Shown one piece after another: positions 31,941-42,975 of a stretch of DNA of 64,000 bases. The position numbers were made by a program, and so were the translations under genes. Under the pieces are notes generated by a model. It was not told the DNA's origin and ran no database searches. It saw only the letters and a list, made by a program, of their open reading frames with translations. Origin of the DNA: Trichobilharzia szidati (Eukaryota > Platyhelminthes > Trematoda > Strigeidida > Schistosomatidae); assembly GCA_944472155.2 (NCBI GenBank), contig OX235273.1, forward strand, positions 6,483,204 through 6,547,203, in the 5' to 3' direction. Every line of letters begins with the position of its first letter. Within the stretch, counting starts at the first letter, position 1.

Positions 31941-34900
31941 ATGAAAACCTCAACCCAAGTCTCCAACCTACCCAAGCCTAGAACCACGTCATTGTATAGT
32001 TTATCTAATAATCAAACCTATTACCCACTAAAAAAGATGGATAGTAACTTGACAGACATAGGTGGACAAACTGGTTGCAACACAGGGTTGATATGCCACG
32101 CGGAAACAGCGGATGCCGATCCACACTTGAACCTTATTGACGAGCTTAAACACTTCAAACACTACTTCAAATCTCAACTCTACTTAATACTTATTAATGC
32201 TAGATCTATCCTTAACAAACTACCGATGCTCAGGGCACACACGCTGGTATACAAACCCCCTATAATCATTATTACGGAATCCTGGTGTCACTCCAATATA
32301 CCAGACGAAGAGATAAGCATCGAAGGGTACATACACTTTCGCTGTGACAGGAAGAGTGGTAAGGGAGGAGGCTGTCTAATGTACTTCCTGAACACACTTA
32401 CTGTATTACAGCTAGAAAATAAGGAACTCAATGACATGCACGACACCCTGTGGGTCAACGTACACTTCAAAAGTGCTACACTACTAATAGGATGTATCTA
32501 CAGAGCACCTGGCACCTTTAGTGATTACGAGACACAACTTATAAATGTACTGGAGCAAGTATCCACTCTTCCATACGAGCATAAGATCATATGTGGAGAC
32601 TTCAACCTACCCGAAATCAACTGGGACTTATTAAAAGGGCCAACTAAATACGACAAGCTCTTAGGGACACTGGACATCTTCGGCTGGAAACAAACTGTCA
32701 CTATCCCTACAAGAGGTGACAATGTACTAGACTTAATATTCTGTCACGATATAAGCCCCCTCTCAATCTTAGTGGGTTCCAAGTTTTCAGGTAGTGACCA
32801 CAAAACAGTAATGTGTGCTCTGCCACTTCCACTGAATAGCAATGCAGCTCATACCTCCACTTCACAACAAGTACTATATAGGAACTATAGTAAGGCAAAC
32901 TGGACCTTAGTAGAATCAGTGCTAAGATCCTCCGAATGGAGCGAATACTTCACTACTGATGACCTCTCGAGAGCTCTGAGCATCTTCTATCATAACTCAA
33001 GCACATGCTTAGATGCTACCATTCCACTTCAAACACTTAAAGTTTCCCCACATAGGAAGTCATTCATAAAACCAAAGGATCGTATGAAACTGAAGAAACT
33101 CTCAACAAGTTACTTCAAACACCACGACTTTGGCACACTAGGTTTAATACTTAACACCCTTAGTTCCATCTCACAAGCTCGAAATTTGCGTATGAGAAAC
33201 GAAGAACGCATCGCAGTAGCCAGTCCTGCTAGAGTGTATGCACTCACGGAAATCTTAAAGAAGCGAATGAATCGCAAAAATCACAGCATTTCCCTCCTCA
33301 TAGACAAAGGTAGGCTATGTACTAATTCCGCAGACATGTGTGAATTATTCAACTCAACTTTTGCAGGTAACTACCTTAAGCCCACAGTCCAGTTACTCAA
33401 TATACACCCTGCTACTAATGTGGCACAAACTCCATCTCCACACACACCAAACTTAATTAGCACTATTGAATTTAACTATACTAACATTAAACAAACTATA
33501 AGAACCCTAAAATGCTCAAAAGGTTTCGGTACTGACGGCATATCATCCTATTTTTATAAATATGGTGGCCCTGACATTCCCTTACTCCTGCTTAAAATAT
33601 TCACAATGTCCTTAGAAACCCAAACTTACCCTGATGTATGGAAAACAACGTTTATTATGCCTAAACACAAATCTGGCTCGAAAACAGACGTCAGTAACTA
33701 CAGGCCAATTAATATCACACCTATAGCTTCTAGAATTATGGAGAGACTAGTTAAAGAAAACCTAATGAAGCATATGCTTAGTTGCAATATTATAAGCCCG
33801 AACCAACATGGATTCCTAAAATCCAGATCTTGTTTAACATGCCACTTAGACTTCTTTAACTTTGTGACCAGCAGTCGTGACAGACGACAACTAGTACTTG
33901 TCATCTACTTTGACATCTCAAAGGCATTTGACCGTGTCGACCATTTACTACTAGTGCACAAGCTGAAATCCTTAGGAATAAGTGACCCGCTATTAGGATG
34001 GCTTAAATCATTCCTTAACAATAGGTCCCAAATAGTTAAACTCGGATCTATAACTTCGAAACCTAGCCAAATCACCTCTGGTGTAGTACAAGGTAGTGTC
34101 ATTGGACCCCTTCTATTTACCCTATATATTAACGACATATGCGCTTGCTTTACTCATGGTAAACCATTCATCTTTGCAGATGACCTAAAAGTAGCTTATA
34201 CATTCCAATCTGATGACCTAGGGTACTTCCAGAATGTTGTACAAAAAGAACTAGATAAAGTGACTGCTTGGTCGTCTTTATGGAACCTCCAATTTAACCT
34301 TAAAATATGTGGCTGGATCTGCTTCGGTGCACCCTCAATCGACATAAAGTTAACGCTTCAATCGGCTAACCTAACCAAACTCCAAAGTGTCGTTGACCTA
34401 GGTCTGAGGTACTCGAGTAACCTAACATTCTCTGAGCAAGTGGCATCACAGACTCAAAAGTCGAGGATGCTCTTAGGATGCATACTCAGGAACTTTCACG
34501 ACAATGAAGCAAAGCTCATTCTGTACAAAACCTGTGTGAGGCCACTACTAGAATACTGTCCATTTATTATTAGCAGCACTCACACACGTGAAAAGCTAAG
34601 AATTGAAAGTATCCAACGATATTTTACCTCGAAACTACTAGGCTACGAATGTAAGAAAGACTACATCTCACGTTGCAAGATTCTACAACTTGACCCACTC
34701 TGGACAAGACGACTAATTATAAACCTAGTATTCTTCTATAAGGTCCTACACAAAATATCATTCTCAGACATTAAGGACATACAATTCGCGCAAGAAGGCT
34801 CTTACGATCTGCGTAACCAAAATTGCACAGTGACAATAAAAGCCTTTAAGTCAACACTCCGCGAAAACTTCTTCACAGTCATGTATTCTAAAATATGGAA

Positions 34901-35042
34901 CAATCTGCCCCTAGATATCAGGAACTGTAATACAGTTTTAAGTTTCAAACGCTCTCTGTACACACTATTTCACTCTACTGACTATATAAATAAACTATTT
35001 ATCCCTAGAACGAATCAACTATTAGTCTACTACAGTACCTAA
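31941..35042 (+). CDS. ORF2 of CR1-like LINE copy 2: EEP endonuclease and reverse transcriptase
   Basis: 1033 residues, no interruption, from ATG 31941 to TAA 35040-35042. The apurinic-type (EEP) endonuclease shows N87 in INARSILNK, E113 in ITESW, GDFNLP at 219-224 and SDH at 285-287, all the expected catalytic positions. RT motifs are NYRPINITPIAS (587-598), NQHGFLKSRSC (621-631), FDISKAFDRVDH (657-668), SGVVQGSVIGPLLF (713-726) and catalytic FADD (745-748). The C-terminus has the long tail with ISSTHTREKLRIESIQRYF found in CR1-group LINEs. It would nick target DNA and reverse-transcribe the element RNA. It looks functional, although its ORF1 is disrupted and its last 26 codons lie inside a tandem repeat. 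Confidence 0.95.
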   Translation: MKTSTQVSNLPKPRTTSLYSLSNNQTYYPLKKMDSNLTDIGGQTGCNTGLICHAETADADPHLNLIDELKHFKHYFKSQLYLILINARSILNKLPMLRAHTLVYKPPIIIITESWCHSNIPDEEISIEGYIHFRCDRKSGKGGGCLMYFLNTLTVLQLENKELNDMHDTLWVNVHFKSATLLIGCIYRAPGTFSDYETQLINVLEQVSTLPYEHKIICGDFNLPEINWDLLKGPTKYDKLLGTLDIFGWKQTVTIPTRGDNVLDLIFCHDISPLSILVGSKFSGSDHKTVMCALPLPLNSNAAHTSTSQQVLYRNYSKANWTLVESVLRSSEWSEYFTTDDLSRALSIFYHNSSTCLDATIPLQTLKVSPHRKSFIKPKDRMKLKKLSTSYFKHHDFGTLGLILNTLSSISQARNLRMRNEERIAVASPARVYALTEILKKRMNRKNHSISLLIDKGRLCTNSADMCELFNSTFAGNYLKPTVQLLNIHPATNVAQTPSPHTPNLISTIEFNYTNIKQTIRTLKCSKGFGTDGISSYFYKYGGPDIPLLLLKIFTMSLETQTYPDVWKTTFIMPKHKSGSKTDVSNYRPINITPIASRIMERLVKENLMKHMLSCNIISPNQHGFLKSRSCLTCHLDFFNFVTSSRDRRQLVLVIYFDISKAFDRVDHLLLVHKLKSLGISDPLLGWLKSFLNNRSQIVKLGSITSKPSQITSGVVQGSVIGPLLFTLYINDICACFTHGKPFIFADDLKVAYTFQSDDLGYFQNVVQKELDKVTAWSSLWNLQFNLKICGWICFGAPSIDIKLTLQSANLTKLQSVVDLGLRYSSNLTFSEQVASQTQKSRMLLGCILRNFHDNEAKLILYKTCVRPLLEYCPFIISSTHTREKLRIESIQRYFTSKLLGYECKKDYISRCKILQLDPLWTRRLIINLVFFYKVLHKISFSDIKDIQFAQEGSYDLRNQNCTVTIKAFKSTLRENFFTVMYSKIWNNLPLDIRNCNTVLSFKRSLYTLFHSTDYINKLFIPRTNQLLVYYST

Positions 35043-35543
35043 ACGCGCTTAAATACCCTTACTTCCCTAAAGACTATAAATAAACTAGTAGCATAAATGC
35101 ATAGAAAGACTATTTCACTCTACCGACTATATAAATAAACTATTTATCCCTAGAACGAATCAACTATTAGTCTACTACAGTACCTAAACGCGCTTAAATA
35201 CCCTTACTTCCCTAAAGACTATAAATAAACTAGTAGCATAAATGCATAAAAAGACTATTTCACTCTACCGACTATATAAATAAACTATTTATTCCTAGAA
35301 CGAATCAACTATTAGTCTACTACAGTACCTAAACGCGCTTAAATACCCTTACTTCCCTAAAGACTATAAATAAACTAGTAGCATAAATGCATAAAAAGAC
35401 TATTTCACTCTACCGACTATATAAATAAACTATTTATCCCTAGAACGAATCAACTATTAGTCTACTACAGTACCTAAACGCGCTTAAATACCCTTACTTC
35501 CCTAAAGACTATAAATAAACTAGTAGCATAAATGCATAAAAAG
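34964..35543 (+). repeat. 145-bp x 4 tandem repeat at the LINE 3' end
   Basis: ACTATTTCACTCTAC recurs at 34964, 35109, 35254 and 35399, exactly 145 bases apart, and the array ends at 35543. The first unit encodes the end of ORF2 and its stop; the others repeat that stretch outside any frame. Units 2-4 differ from each other by only one or two bases; unit 1 is slightly more diverged. The equivalent region of copy 1 is single-copy. Confidence 0.95.
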
Positions 35544-35545
35544 AC

Positions 35546-36388
35546 ATAGTAGAAACAAATTTTTGTTCATCAAATTACAATGTACAACGAATATAATCAA
35601 ATGTTTTAGACTCGACCTGGTTTTTCTTTGTCCTCTGGTACATTTCTGTTGTATTTACTTTGTAGTACAAGTTGCATTGATCTACATTCCGAATGAAGCT
35701 GAGAAACAATTGAAGTCACTTACTCATATATCATCCCTCAAGGTTTGGCTAGTAATGGCTCAGCATCCTTGATGAAATCCACTGTCACCATAACAAGACG
35801 CTGTACAGCATCTTATACAAGCACTGTCAACGATCTAAAATGGTTTTTATATAGCTTTCTACGCGTTTATCAACTTACTCGTACGGAACAACCATGCTGT
35901 GACAAATGGCGGGCTATGGGTGACTTGAGTGCAGTAAAACAAATCTGCTTGACAATGACCAATATTAATCTACATTCAGTTGAATTCACATTTGGTATTA
36001 CTTGCAATTTAAGTGATGTCAAAATCATAAAAATAAATCACTCATTTTAAATTAATACCCAATTTGAACATAAAACAAGATACGATGCCGCACACAACAA
36101 AGTTATATGGAGGAATTGAATTCAAGCTTTATTTTTTTCCCAAATATTTGTAATTTATCCGACACGTACTTGGGTTTTTTTTGTTAATGCGAAGACAATA
36201 TTTCTATATTTCTTTATGTGCTCCATTGAACGACTAACTATCAGAATGTGCTCACTAACTGATATCAGAGAGGACAGCAACCATGTAATTTCACTATAAA
36301 TCAAATTCATGTAATTTAAATAATACTTATCCATGCCTGTACAACTGGTGTGTCCTACATTGATAGGAAAATATATATTATTATTATT
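35546..36388 (+). repeat. Unclassified noncoding repeat, copy N1
   Basis: About 840 bases ending CTTATCCATGCCTGTACAAC and a TTA run. It aligns with 37038-37830 and, in reverse, with 40255-40700. No coding capacity is evident. The ATT-type tail suggests spread by target-primed reverse transcription. Confidence 0.7.
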
Positions 36389-37279
36389 ATAAAATTCTCA
36401 CCGGAAGGCTCTTACGATCTGCGTAACCAAACTTGCACATTGACAATTAAAACCTTTAGGTCAACACCCCGCGAAAACTTCTTCACAGTCATGTATTCTA
36501 AAATATGGAACAGCCTGCCCCTAGAAGTCAGGACGTGCAACTCGGTCATAAGTTTAAAACGCTCTCTCTCTCACATTAACAGACTATTTACTTCTAGGAC
36601 GAATCAATTATTAGTTTACTACAGTACCAAATAAACACGCAAATCTTCCCTAATTACCCAATAAACGATAAATAGACTAGTCGCATAGATAATAGTGATA
36701 ATGATTTATATTTCGTATAAACAGGTAAGTTTACAAGAAATGCATGCCATTTTTACAGGTACGATCAGTAATGTTATGAATTACAATTGTGAAGTATCAT
36801 AAATTAATACTTCTTCAAAAGTTTGAATTGTTCAATTATTGTACAAGCAATCAGGACAGGTTCTTATAAATGTTAAATTGTAAACGGTTTACCAAGGTCA
36901 CCATCAAAGTTGAGCAAAAACCCAAACTTCGTTCCGTTTCCTTCTGATCATTATGGTCAATCAGTGAACAGCGTATATCTGGGTGAGTGTATGAGAAGAC
37001 TAAGTAGAAATAAATATATATGTTTGCCAGACGGTAATGTGCAACGAATATATAGATATATATATACAGACATTAGGGTCCTATCCGTGTCAACATACTT
37101 TTTCTATCCTCTCTGGTACTTTGCTGCTCGCCTCTTCTCTTCTATTTGCCTTGTAGTGAAGGTTGCACAGATCTACAGTTTCGGCTAATAATGACTCAAC
37201 ATCCATGAAATGTCCACTGTCACCATATCAGGAGGCTTTATAACACCCTATACAAGCGGTATCCGTGATTTAAAATGGC
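36389..37279 (+). repeat. Second copy of the 891-bp block (see 21627-22517)
   Basis: Starts within the TTA run at the end of repeat N1 and repeats the end of LINE ORF2 (84 codons open, ending NRLFTSRTNQLLVYYSTK) plus noncoding sequence, with no indels relative to the first copy. Confidence 0.9.
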
Positions 37280-37830
37280 TTACAAATAGCTGTCAACATG
37301 TTAATCAACATACTCATATGGAACAACCAAACAGCGACAAATGGCGGTTTTGGTTGACGTGGGAACAGTAAAACAAGTCTGCCTGGCAATGAGCCATACT
37401 GATTTGGATTGAGTACAGTTCACTTCCGGTGTTACTCACGATGAAAATGCTGACAAAACTATACAAAACATCACTTATTTTAGATTCATACTCAATTTGG
37501 ACAAAAACCAAGAATAAGATTCAATGGCGCACACACCGAAGTTAAATGAGGGAAATGAGTTCAAGCATTATTTTTTCTCAAGTATTTGTAATCCATCCAA
37601 AATATACTTGGGTTTTTTGTTAATGTGAAGACAATATTTCTGTATTTCTTGATTTGCTCCACTGAATGACTAAGTAGATGATTTTTCCACAAACCAAAGA
37701 CAAAAAGGACGGCAACCATGTAATTTCACCATAAACCAGATTAATGTAGTTTGAATAACACTTATCCATGCCTGTGAAACTGGTGTGTCCCACATAGATA
37801 GGAATAAATGTGTTATTATTATACTTCAGA
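37038..37830 (+). repeat. Unclassified noncoding repeat, copy N2
   Basis: Diverged copy of N1 (ACATTTCTGTTGTATTTAC versus ACTTTGCTGCTCGCCTCT-type differences) that overlaps the duplicated block and ends CATGCCTGTGAAACTGGTGTG and TTATTATTATAC. Confidence 0.65.
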
Positions 37831-38044
37831 GTAATCTTCAAAGAACAAACCAAACAAGAGGAAAGAACGTTACACTAAAGAAGAGGTGAACGTAAATAAG
37901 TTCATGAAATTGAAAGCGAGATTTATGCATGTAGTGGTAATATAACACTTTATTTCCGCCTTATTGTTATATGGGTACTAAGCACAATTGATGCAGAAAG
38001 TTCCAGGTTGAGTGTTCTTCACACGGAGAAACGCTTTATATTCA
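37831..38044. other. No gene recognised
   Basis: Short AT-rich spacer between two repeats. Confidence 0.5.
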
Positions 38045-38794
38045 CAACTTTTATAATAATAATGTATATTTTCATATAAACATAAATTTACATGAAAATG
38101 CACGCCAATTTTACAGGCACGATCAAGTATGATACAATGTCAAATAGTAGATTGTCTACAAGTTAGTAATGTTTGAACAGCTAAATATTTGATATATATA
38201 ATACACCCATTGTCTGAACCAGGCCGTATGATTATTGAATTGTACAATAGTCCTCCGGGTTGCGCAGGAAAATCGACTTCGTTTCGTTTTCAACCCGTAG
38301 TTGTAGGCATACGGTAACCAACCAATATTGAAGCAAGTACAACGTTTACAAGGGATAGTAAGCTGTTTTAGAAAAGTAAAGGTGCTAAGGTGAATCATTA
38401 AAGTGTAATGAAATAGGTAAATGCAATGTATCATTAATATATGCATTCATAAAGGAAATACAACGGGAGACTATAATCCCTAGGCTGACAAAGATCATTT
38501 GCAGTGTATAATGCTACCCTATAGGTTTTACTATCATGTTGTCCACTTTTGGTTTAATACAATTATCCACAAGCCGGTTGTTTTAATTTCATCCCTTTTT
38601 TGTTTGGTGCACAACCGTACCCTATAGAGAATAGGAATAAAATAAGTCGAATCAAATTCATAAAGAGCTATAAAATGTTAGGTTTAGTGGAATATAATGA
38701 GCAAGTGAAGACGTTATTAGAAAATGTAAGAGATGAGACATTGTTAAGTGATATTCGAAGATACGACAAAGGAAAGCATGTTAATTTTTAAGAT
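38045..38794. repeat. Inverted counterpart of the ORF2 insert
   Basis: Reverse complement of 20541-21272 at about 99 percent by inspection. One strand is open for 63 codons from ATG 38603 region (NRNKISRIKFIKSYKMLGL, DETLLSDIRRYDKGKHVN), not recognised. It begins with a TAATAATAATG run (complement of an ATT tail). Confidence 0.8.
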
Positions 38795-40254
38795 GCCCCA
38801 TAAATCTGTGCAGAGCCCACGTGGTCGATTCTCAGCAATAGGCTGACCGAATGGTATATGTTTAAAGGTATAAGCATGATTTGTCTAGGCGATCATTATT
38901 ATCTTTTTCAAGATGATGACCTAAGCCCTCATAGAAATCTCGAGCCATCAAATTGCATATTGCTGTTCCTGCAGAATGGGTCGATTCGCCTTAGTTTCCA
39001 CCACCATATCTACTGATCAGCATGCGCCACCCTCAGTCCTTTTATGACGTTGGGCTCTGAGACTATGATTGTTATGGCCACAGCAAATATATTGCTTGAT
39101 TCCAGACACGTTCGTACTTCACATTCCATTTGCCTAGTTCTCTTAGTGAGTGCTTCCAATAAATCTCCATATACAGATTTATGAACATATTATATATGTG
39201 TGTATGCGTCCTAATGAACAGATTAGTTTATAGGATGTTAAACCCTTAAAGATTAAAAAGAATTGTTTTTGTGAATAGTGGAGCAAGATTCAGCAGAACA
39301 CTATAGTTAGAGTTCAATGTACGTAGTATGAACTGAAGGTAAGGTCGGTTGGCAGGATTTATTGTACTAAATTATCATGACAGTCTTTTATATAGTAAAC
39401 ATTTGACATTGCAAAGTAACCAGTCTACACATATTATAAAACGATATTAACACAGAACCAACAGAATTTTAACATTTGGTTAACAATACCGCAGTGTGTG
39501 TATCCTGAAGAAGGGTAGTTAGTCTTACAGGGAGCCGCAAAGTAAATCAAACTATATATGATAAGAGTGTTATCAATATTATCATTCGTATTATCAAAGA
39601 ATACATTGGGCTCGATAACTGAGTGTTATAAGGGAAGCAAGCGCGGTAAGTCAAGAGAACATTTGCTGCATAAATATTTTAATCATGAATGCTAGTTGCT
39701 ACTTAGCTCATTAAATAGTTTGCTTTATAATTTGTCTCAGTTTAGTATGAAGCTCATTTTGGAACCTGCACGTATTCCCAATTCGGTGGTGATTTGTTAT
39801 TGTTAGCTGTATCCATGCATGACAAGTAAAGCCGAACTTCCATATACTTTTTCATTTTAATAAACTAGACTTTTCATGTGCAGATATTTGGTTTGTAAAC
39901 ATATATATAGTAGACAATAGAATGTCTGCAAAATATGAATTCATAAGTTACATGCGCCGGTACTATTGCAAAATAGTCCTAGAGAAGCAATCCCTGCTGT
40001 CACAACACAACAGCCTTAAGTGAGCATATAAGAAGGTAATGTAGTGACAGCGCAAATGTAAAACATTTTTATTTACTTGTTAATTTCCTAAACCTTTTGA
40101 TTTGAGATCGTGACACCTAACAAGTAGCGAGAGTAAGGCATAAAAACGATTCCTAGCTTTGTGGTCGAACACTGACAGGGGCATCAACTGTCCTAGATTG
40201 CCAACTCATCTAACCGTATTACTAAATATATACATTTCCTATCTATGTAGGGCA
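38795..40254. other. No gene recognised
   Basis: About 1.5 kb AT-rich sequence with no coding run or repeat match that I can support. Confidence 0.5.
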
Positions 40255-40700
40255 CACCATTGTACAGGCATAGATAAGTATTATTTACATTACATGGATT
40301 TGATTTATAGTGAAATTACATGGTTGCTGTCCTCTCTGACATTAGTGAGTGAGTACAATCTGATAGCTAGTCGTTCAATGGAGCACAATAAGAAATATAG
40401 AAATGTTGTCTTCGCATTAACAAAAAAAACCCAAGTATGTGTCGGATAAATTACAAATATTTGGGAAAAAATAAAGCTTGAAGTCAATTCCTCCATATAA
40501 CTTTGTTGTGTGCGGCATCGTATCTTGTTTTATGTTCAAATTGGGTATTAATTTAAAATGAGTGATTTATTTGTTTGACTTTGACATCATTTTTATTGCA
40601 AGTAAAACCAGATGTGAATTCAACTGATTGCAGATTAATGTCGGTCGTTGACAAGCAGATCTGTTTTACTGCAGACAACTGTCTTCAAACTGGTTTGGCC
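40255..40700 (-). repeat. Unclassified noncoding repeat, copy N3
   Basis: Reverse complement of 35900-36345 (TACAGGCATAGATAAGTATTA, CCCAAGTATGTGTCGGATAA, AACTTTGTTGTGTGCGGCAT). Partial copy. Confidence 0.75.
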
Positions 40701-41059
40701 AGGCAACCAGTTTTCTGAGTTTGATTCGGCAGAACATTGAGCTTATCAATTTGGTCCGGCCTAGTAAACAAGATCTTCAATTTGGTTTAGATGATCGAAG
40801 AATACCTTTGTACTATTTTTTGACATACTCCATATATTTTCATAGAAAACTACCCTAGGAGAACTGAAACTTAAGTCCATTTCTAGACGAAAATTTTGCT
40901 AGAATGCGAAACGCCAAACCCTTGACACAGAATTCGGGTATACCTAAACCTTCGGTTGGTTTATTGACAAAGTGATTGTTGAAAATGACAATGTTCATTC
41001 GCGTGGTTTAATTAATAGCCATAGTGTCTCATGAGTTTTCTCAAATAACTCGCAATGTG
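40701..41059. other. No gene recognised
   Basis: AT-rich spacer; the right end may already belong to the BEL/Pao fragment. Confidence 0.4.
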
Positions 41060-42967
41060 AAGATGAGGCCGGCATGAAAGGTAGAATTGGAAGAGGGGCT
41101 GAGGCAGTTGGATTCTGAGCTAGATAGCAAGTCTGAGACTAGAGACGAGTTCTTGTCCGACTTGAAGGAATCTCTGAGCCCCACTGTTAGTAATATGTGC
41201 GTGCCAAGGGTCAATATTATGTACTTTGATGGTAATCTCAGTCAATATAGAATGTTTATCTGACAGTTTCGGAACATAATATGAGCAGATTGAATTATAA
41301 GGGATAGAAGTTGACTTATCTTCTGCATTTTTGTCGGGGAAATGCAATAAAAGTTATTAAAGTGTAAGTAGCACTTCCTGCAGACCTCGGTTATTAAAGA
41401 ACCATGCAAATACTGTATGATTTAATTGCATAAGAATATATGATTGCTCGTTCACTTAACACTAAACTTATGGAGGATTTTCGGCATATAGGCATGACTG
41501 GAGATGATCTTACTGACTTTGCCATAGGACTCCGTAGCTCTCATATCACGTTGAGTAGTACTGGACATATTTCTGATCTGAACTCCCACGCAAATCTAGA
41601 AGGAATTATCATCTGTCTCTCCATCGAAATGCAGACACAATGGGCTTGTGTAGCTGACAGAAATTTGTTGGCTGGTAGAGAGCCGGAGTTCAAGGATCTA
41701 GTTATGTTCGTAGAAGACAGAGCGTTACAAGATGCTACTTAGGCGCGTCGCAGGCGCCAGGGATATGTGGGCTGCAGCTGGATAGTATCCTGTATCTCAT
41801 CGTGATGTGGTTGAACGGTCTATTACAAGGCAGTCTTGGAGTATCCTAGGGGAATCTAATGGCTGCATTCTGTGTAAGGGTTCTCGTAGCTTAGCAGAGT
41901 GTCCCAAAATTAAGGACGTGACTATAGAGGGAGGAGACACACTGTTAGGAAGCTAAGTGTTTGTTATGCTCGCCTGAAACTAGGCCATAGTGCAAGATCT
42001 TGCCCTTCACGAAACACAAGTAATGTGAATGGATGCAAGGTGCGCCTCACGCCCTGCCACATTTGGAGGACAACATTAAGGCTGTAAGTTCAGTAACACC
42101 TTTTTGACATGAGAACGTTACTGGGAGGGTCCATCTTGATCTAGTTCCTGTGGAGTCTTTCGGACCTAAAGGGTGTCTGGAAATGCACGCCCTTCTAGAC
42201 AGGGAGCAGAACATATCCCTTGGGATATGCCTTGTTCTAGAAAGGACAGTTAAAGGTTGGGCATTAAGGGGAATGACTCAAGGCTCAATATGATGACGGT
42301 AAATGCAGTCTCACAGCATGACTGTTTTGAAGTGGCTCCAGAACCATTTCCCTTAGATGAAAGGGGCTCCATGGAAAGAAACAAGGTACACACGATACCC
42401 CACTCACCAATACCTAGCGAACAACGCCCTACGGATGGACAGTTAAGGGCTTTCGAACATCTTAAAGACATTTAGCTACCAAGGGTTGAGGATGGCACGG
42501 TCTGCCTTCACATCGTCTGTGATGTCCAAGACGAACGCTAGGTTCTGAAAAAACGATTTGGAGGGAGGAAGCAGTCACTTGCCGTCAGAACTAATTTGGG
42601 CTGAATTATATTAGGGTCGAAACAACTTGGTGAATCAGCAGTCAGTGTTTTATGTTGGCCTATCCCGGAGAGTTCGGAGATAGTGAGCAATCTTGAAAGG
42701 CCATATGATCATGAATTTAGAGACATGGACCGTCGAAATGTGGAGCATTAGGAAGGTGAGAGCAGGGGGCTGATGGTGGCTTTTCGTCCCTCCAGACTTG
42801 TGAACTGCCACTTTGAAGTAGGACCGCAGTGAAAATGCGATCGTCCCAATCTACCTGACAATTATGGAATGGTGAGTTACAGACTCGAGTGTCGCAAAAG
42901 GCATCTTTATTAAGAATGTAGTCTATTGAATAGATGTGAAGAAGTACTGGCGAGGCATTTATTGAAG
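41060..42967 (+). pseudogene. BEL/Pao retrotransposon fragment: gag, zinc knuckles, protease, start of RT
   Basis: Translated across frames: gag pieces MYFDGNLSQYRMF and KLTYLLHFCRGNA (41210-41350), then a 100-codon open run (41440-41742) with LMEDFRHIGMTGDDLTDFAI and QTQWACVADRNLLAGREPEF, the BEL/Pao gag core. Cys-rich knuckles follow (CILCKGSRSLAECPK about 41870; CYARLKLGHSARSCPS about 41965). A protease relict ALLDREQNISL is near 42190, EQRPTDGQLRAFEHLKDI and LAVRTNLGWIILG stand before the RT, and RPNLPDNYGMVSYRLECRKR lies at 42850-42910. Stops and frameshifts abound; no LTR was found. Schistosome BEL elements (Sinbad/Saci-1 type) are the likely source. Confidence 0.8.
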
Positions 42968-42975
42968 GATATTCT

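Larger units (their letters stand above)
22518..35543 (+). mobile_element. CR1-like LINE, copy 2, intact ORFs but split by an R2-like element
   Basis: 5' UTR from about 22518, ORF1 from ATG 22644, interrupted at 24042-31575 by the R2-like insertion, ORF1 end 31582-31851, ORF2 31941-35042, then a 145-bp tandem array to 35543. Without the insertion the element would be about 5.5 kb. Protein motifs and the EEP-endonuclease-RT order place it in the CR1/Jockey group; Perere- or SR1-type names cannot be settled by eye. Confidence 0.88.

Noticed and set aside
34964..35543. CRISPR array or satellite DNA
   Set aside because: Repeats are contiguous with no unique spacers, the genome is eukaryotic, and the unit is the LINE 3' end.
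38600..38791. 63-codon frame as a host gene
   Set aside because: It lies in a duplicated, probably mobile segment, has no recognised domain and no splice context. Kept as part of the repeat.
40159..40449. 96-codon open frame as a gene
   Set aside because: Most of it overlaps the noncoding repeat N3 and the composition does not look coding.
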